Positions 5,059 through 7,347 of a DNA stretch of 7,347 nt are shown one piece after another. This DNA comes from Methanobrevibacter sp. GTDB taxonomy: Archaea > Methanobacteriota > Methanobacteria > Methanobacteriales > Methanobacteriaceae. The stretch covers positions 1 through 7,347 of the forward strand of contig WRCI01000082.1 in NCBI GenBank assembly GCA_009784145.1, written 5' to 3'. Numbering within the stretch: position 1 is the stretch's first letter; the number at the start of each line of letters is the position of its first letter. A program made the position numbers and the translations under genes. The notes beneath the pieces were generated by a model. That model saw only the letters and a program-made list of their open reading frames with translations, searched no databases and was not told the origin of the DNA.

Positions 5059-5165
5059 TTGAAAAGCTTTAGCTTTTCAAGTCATAAAACGAAGTTTTTT
5101 TATATTTAACAAGCTTAGCTTGTTGTAGAGATAAATTCTTCTCTACTACTTTTTTTATTTTTTTA
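5059..5165 (+). terminator. Triple hairpin and T-tract terminator of hdrCB
   Basis: Three inverted repeats follow the hdrB stop in a row. TTGAAAAGCT/AGCTTTTCAA (5059-5068/5071-5080) is a 10-pair stem with a 2-base loop. AACAAGCT/AGCTTGTT (5108-5115/5117-5124) has 8 pairs around one T. GTAGAGA/TCTCTAC (5125-5131/5140-5146) has 7 pairs and an 8-base loop. T-runs follow the first (5095-5101) and the third (5151-5165). Archaeal termination depends mainly on U-tracts; the stems may protect the 3' end or be processing sites. Confidence 0.65.
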
Positions 5166-5589
5166 TTATATAATCTATTTTTTATTTTACTTATTCTATT
5201 TTGTTTTATAATTTTTTATATTATTGATTGTTTATTATTGTTTTTTTAGCCTGTTTTACATATTTTTTTATTTTGGTGTTGTTTTTGGGATTGTTTTAGC
5301 TATTTTTTATATCGTGACTGTTTTTTAGCTATTTTTTTATAATATTTTATATATTTTTTTTTATTTGATTGAATAAAATATTGTTTTAAATCAGCTATAA
5401 ATTATTAATTTATTTAAAAATTAAAGAATTAAAAAACTAAAACTATAAATAAAGCAAAATACACAATATAAAATAAGAATATTATTATTATTGGTATTAT
5501 TAGCATTAGTATTATTATTTCTAAAAAAATATCAATTGATTTATGATATAATAAATTATAAATTTTATGAATAAAAAGGAGGTGATTAA
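5166..5589. other. AT-rich spacer, no gene supported
   Basis: The plus strand is T-rich to about 5370 and A-rich after it. Two near copies of TGTTTT(TT)AGCTATTTTTT(T)ATA lie at 5292-5311 and 5319-5341, with a weaker relative near 5240-5270. An imperfect ATT triplet repeat runs from about 5478 to 5520. Repeated T-runs could give further transcription stops after hdrB. A promoter for the gene at 5590 must lie at the right end but cannot be singled out. Confidence 0.6.
5577..5586 (+). promoter_or_regulatory. Full-length Shine-Dalgarno site before a TTG start
   Basis: AGGAGGTGAT matches the complement of the archaeal 16S rRNA 3' end at all ten positions. It is 3 bases from the TTG at 5590 (7 bases measured from GGAGG). 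This strong site fixes the start at the rare TTG codon. Confidence 0.85.
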
Positions 5590-5805
5590 TTGGCTAGTAA
5601 AATCCTTGCAGCAATATTGTCATTAATTTTACCAGGATTAGGACAATTATATGGTGGTCAAGGCATTATGAAAGCAATTGTTTTCTTAGTAGTAGCTATT
5701 ATTTTCTATTTAATAGGCGCAACAACATTTTCTTTCATTTGGCTTTTAGCTATTATTTTTAATATATATGCAGCATATGATGCCTATGTAAATGCAGCCG
5801 ATTAA
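5590..5805 (+). CDS. Small TM2-like integral membrane protein (71 aa)
   Basis: 71 residues from a TTG start. Residues 4-24 form a hydrophobic segment with LPGLGQLYGGQ at 14-24, the signature turn of TM2-type small membrane proteins. A second hydrophobic stretch (29-62) is long enough for a pair of membrane spans with a short Gly/Ala/Thr turn at 43-46. The polar end (YDAYVNAAD, 63-71) is also typical. The family is widespread in bacteria and archaea and its role is mostly unknown, so no function is assigned. It stands alone, about 550 bases after hdrB and 340 bases before the next gene, and probably has its own promoter. Confidence 0.75.
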   Translation: MASKILAAILSLILPGLGQLYGGQGIMKAIVFLVVAIIFYLIGATTFSFIWLLAIIFNIYAAYDAYVNAAD

Positions 5806-5860
5806 TAAATAGTTATTAATTTAATAAATAGCTATTATTATCATTATTAAATAGCTATTA
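5802..5860. repeat. Short repeats with AATAGCTATT palindromes
   Basis: Three units of about 17 bases (TTAATAAATAGTTATTA at 5802-5818, TTAATAAATAGCTATTA at 5821-5837, and a variant at 5844-5860) follow the stop of the TM2-like gene, the first overlapping it. Two contain the 10-base perfect palindrome AATAGCTATT. They could form a weak 3' stem, but simple AT-rich repetition is as likely. Confidence 0.5.
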
Positions 5861-6130
5861 AATTTTATTTTTTAATTTAAATTTTATTTGAAAATACTTT
5901 TGTTTATTTGATAAATTAATTTGTAGATTTTTTTTTGATTAATATTTAAAATATCTTAATAAACAATAATTTTTTATAGTAGTTAAATTATATTAATTAT
6001 ATTATAAATAAATCAATAAATTTTATAAAAATTTTATATATTACTAATAATTTGATTTAATTAATATAAAAGCATGATTTAATTATTAAATATTTGTTAG
6101 TAGTATGTTAACAAAATTAAGATAAGGGTT
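5861..6130. other. AT-rich spacer, nothing clear
   Basis: No reading frame, RNA gene or clear hairpin is visible. A TATA-like TTAAATAT at 6086-6093 is placed well for a short-leader transcript of the next gene, but such strings are common in this composition. Confidence 0.5.
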
Positions 6131-6141
6131 AGGTGATATTT

Positions 6142-6411
6142 ATGTTTATAGCTACACTAGGCGGAATATTTAGATTTAAAGATGTTCCTGTTCAATATGG
6201 ACCATATGTTCAGTTTAAAGCAGGAATTGAAAAAAGAGAACCAAAAGAAGACGATGAAATAGCTATCTTGGACATTACAGGTACTGAAAGCCATCATGTT
6301 CTTTTCTTAGATTATTATGAGAATATTGATCAAATCAAAGAAGAGTTAAAAGAAGCTGATGCAAAAGTAAACCATACAACTATAAAAATTTTAGAAGGAC
6401 ATTTAAGTTAA
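6142..6411 (+). CDS. DUF749 / MTH1880-like conserved methanogen protein (89 aa)
   Basis: 89 residues from the ATG at 6142. AGGTGAT at 6131-6137 is the Shine-Dalgarno site, so the GTG at 6133 lying inside that site is rejected as a start. The protein begins MFIATLGGIFRFKDVPVQYG and contains DDEIAILDITGT (near 41-52) and a HHVLFLDYYE strand. This looks like the small alpha/beta proteins of DUF749, whose member MTH1880 of Methanothermobacter has a solved structure and reported calcium binding. The assignment rests on recalled similarity and was not computed. It is soluble, acidic and lacks Cys. By locus number MTH1880 sits next to hdrB/hdrC (MTH1878/MTH1879), so linkage to hdr may be conserved. 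The biochemical role is unknown. Confidence 0.6.
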   Translation: MFIATLGGIFRFKDVPVQYGPYVQFKAGIEKREPKEDDEIAILDITGTESHHVLFLDYYENIDQIKEELKEADAKVNHTTIKILEGHLS

Positions 6412-6555
6412 TTTGTTTTAAGATAAATTAATTTAAGTTAATTTGTTTTGAGTTAATTTGTTTTAATATAACTTATTATAAGTTAATTTGTTTTAAAATA
6501 AATTATTATAATCTAATTTGTTTTAAAATACTTTGTTTTAAGATAAATTAATTTA
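6406..6555. repeat. Array of ten 15-base units in register
   Basis: The 150 bases divide exactly into ten 15-base units. AGTTAATTTGTTTTA occurs at 6406, 6451 and 6481, with one-base or few-base variants at 6436, 6511 and 6526. AGATAAATTAATTTA occurs identically at 6421 and 6541. ATATAACTTATTATA (6466) and AAATAAATTATTATA (6496) form a third type. The first unit overlaps the last codons and stop of the preceding gene; the last ends 36 bases before the next start codon. Confidence 0.85.
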
Positions 6556-6580
6556 AATATTAATATAACATGATTTGGGT

Positions 6581-6585
6581 GGAGG
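6581..6585 (+). promoter_or_regulatory. Ribosome binding site before a GTG start
   Basis: GGAGG, within GGGTGGAGGA at 6577-6586, lies 6 bases before the GTG at 6592 and fixes that codon as the start. Confidence 0.85.
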
Positions 6586-6591
6586 ACTATA

Positions 6592-7113
6592 GTGTTACCT
6601 ATTGAACAAACTTGGTTAATATTAGTTGATTTACTTACGAATCTTAAAAAAAAAGGAGTAGATGTTCCTAGTTCTATAAATAAAGAAATAAGTCTCCTTA
6701 AAACTTCTATTAACTTTTATAAAAGAGATACTTCTCACCTTGATATGATTAAAGAGTTTGATAGAGCTAATATCATTATTACTAATGTTCAAGATAAACT
6801 TCTTAGCTATGCTGAAGAAATTGATAAGGAATACTATAATGAATGGGTGGATAAATTAAGAAGAGCTAACCTTGGGGAAGAAATCTATAAACAAGCAGAA
6901 ACAGCTTCTAGATTCATTGGATCTGCCCCACCAGGATTTTCTGCTGGAAAAGTCCATCTTAAAAAACCTATTGCTGAGGATCGTTTTCAAGAAATAGCTG
7001 AATATTTTAATTTAATCATTGAATTTGAAGACGATGTTACTGTTGCTCTTTATGGAGATTCTGATAATATAAAAAAAGGATTAAAAGAGATAGCTCCTTT
7101 TTTCAATGAATAA
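6592..7113 (+). CDS. DUF2096-like conserved archaeal protein (173 aa)
   Basis: 173 residues from GTG. It begins MLPIEQTWLILVDLLTNLKK and continues with a mostly helical, charged region to about 95. A conserved-looking segment follows (ASRFIGSAPPGFSAGKVHLK, near 105-124), then an alpha/beta part (RFQEIAEYFNLIIEFEDDVTVALYGD) resembling a small regulatory or ligand-binding fold. The whole fits my memory of DUF2096, a family of about 170 residues found mainly in methanogens; this was not verified by search. No signal peptide, membrane span or metal-binding Cys set is present, so it is probably cytoplasmic. It follows the DUF749-like gene on the same strand with a 180-base repeat-filled gap. No function is assigned. 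Confidence 0.55.
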   Translation: MLPIEQTWLILVDLLTNLKKKGVDVPSSINKEISLLKTSINFYKRDTSHLDMIKEFDRANIIITNVQDKLLSYAEEIDKEYYNEWVDKLRRANLGEEIYKQAETASRFIGSAPPGFSAGKVHLKKPIAEDRFQEIAEYFNLIIEFEDDVTVALYGDSDNIKKGLKEIAPFFNE

Positions 7114-7143
7114 TTTTATTATTTTTTAATTTTAGTTTTGCTG
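7114..7143 (+). terminator. T-rich 3' end of the DUF2096-like gene
   Basis: Directly after the TAA the plus strand has several T-runs (TTTTATTATTTTTT, then TTTTAGTTTT) with no stem. This fits the U-tract type of archaeal termination, although T-rich DNA is general in these spacers. Confidence 0.35.
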
Positions 7144-7227
7144 TATTCTTTTCATTATATTCTTTTCATTATATTCTTTTTATTATATTCTTTTTATTAT
7201 ATTCTTTTTATTATATTCTTCTTAAAT
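7144..7227. repeat. 14-base tandem repeat, five units plus a decayed sixth
   Basis: TATTCTTTTCATTA at 7144-7157 and 7158-7171, then TATTCTTTTTATTA at 7172-7185, 7186-7199 and 7200-7213, then a degenerate unit at 7214-7227. The C-to-T change is shared by consecutive units, as expected for spread by slippage. Confidence 0.9.
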
Positions 7228-7323
7228 TATATTTTTATTATTATTTTTCATTATATCTTTTTTATAATCATTATTTTTTAGTATATCTCATATAAATTAT
7301 ATTTTTATTATTATTTTTCATTA
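7223..7323. repeat. 31-base direct repeat pair
   Basis: The copies at 7223-7253 and 7293-7323 are identical over 31 bases, starting TAAATTATATTTTTATTATT and ending TTTTTCATTA. They are 70 bases apart. No gene is seen between them or to the window end. Confidence 0.85.
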
Positions 7324-7347
7324 ACTTATTTAATTAGCTTATTTTAT

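Noticed and set aside
5420..5525. Minus-strand hydrophobic mini-frame (MLIIPIIIIFLFYIVYF...)
   Set aside because: It arises from the ATT triplet repeat read in reverse. It has no ribosome binding site and no non-repetitive content.
6133..6141. GTG start for the DUF749-like gene
   Set aside because: The GTG is part of the Shine-Dalgarno sequence AGGTGAT that serves the ATG at 6142.

Overview
The window looks like chromosomal DNA from an AT-rich methanogenic archaeon of the Methanobacteriaceae, most likely a Methanobrevibacter-like species. The evidence is a complete hdrC-hdrB pair (heterodisulfide reductase, the last step of methanogenesis), Shine-Dalgarno sites of the GGAGGTGAT type, strongly A/T-biased codons, and three neighbours that resemble archaeal or methanogen-restricted families. 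Species assignment is inference.

Left part (1-1703). The minus strand carries a full-length Rpn-type PD-(D/E)XK nuclease/'putative transposase' gene (326-1312). Downstream of it in reading direction lies a second, 5'-truncated copy of its C-terminal coding region (1-240, running off the window edge). The two copies are close to identical over about 250 bases. A Shine-Dalgarno plus ATG inside the C-terminal domain is kept in both, so each may make a short C-terminal protein like the intragenic antitoxins known for bacterial Rpn proteins. Upstream of the gene is an AT-rich stretch with three identical 37-base repeats.

Middle (1704-3247). A minus-strand pair follows: a 251-residue relative of the TGT/ArcS tRNA-modification superfamily that lacks the expected catalytic Asp (1893-2648), then a 53-residue charged small protein (1704-1865). 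A roughly 600-base divergent intergenic region separates it from hdrC. That region holds a 31-base tandem array, two short inverted repeats, a strong TATA box and a hairpin in the predicted hdrC leader.

Core (3248-5165). hdrC and hdrB form a compact operon. HdrC is predicted with an unusual 103-residue Lys/Glu/Ser-rich N-terminal extension. An internal ATG with its own good Shine-Dalgarno site marks the start of the canonical 185-residue protein. The operon ends in three consecutive hairpins followed by T-tracts.

Right part (5166-7347). Three small plus-strand genes, each with a clear ribosome binding site, are separated by low-complexity AT-rich spacers: a TM2-like membrane protein, a DUF749/MTH1880-like protein and a DUF2096-like protein. 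The last spacer is a 150-base array of ten 15-base units in strict register. The window ends in 14-base tandem repeats and a 31-base direct repeat.

Functionally, HdrB and HdrC work with HdrA (not in the window) to reduce CoM-S-S-CoB. The Rpn locus is accessory and mobile-like, and no direct functional link to hdrBC is visible.
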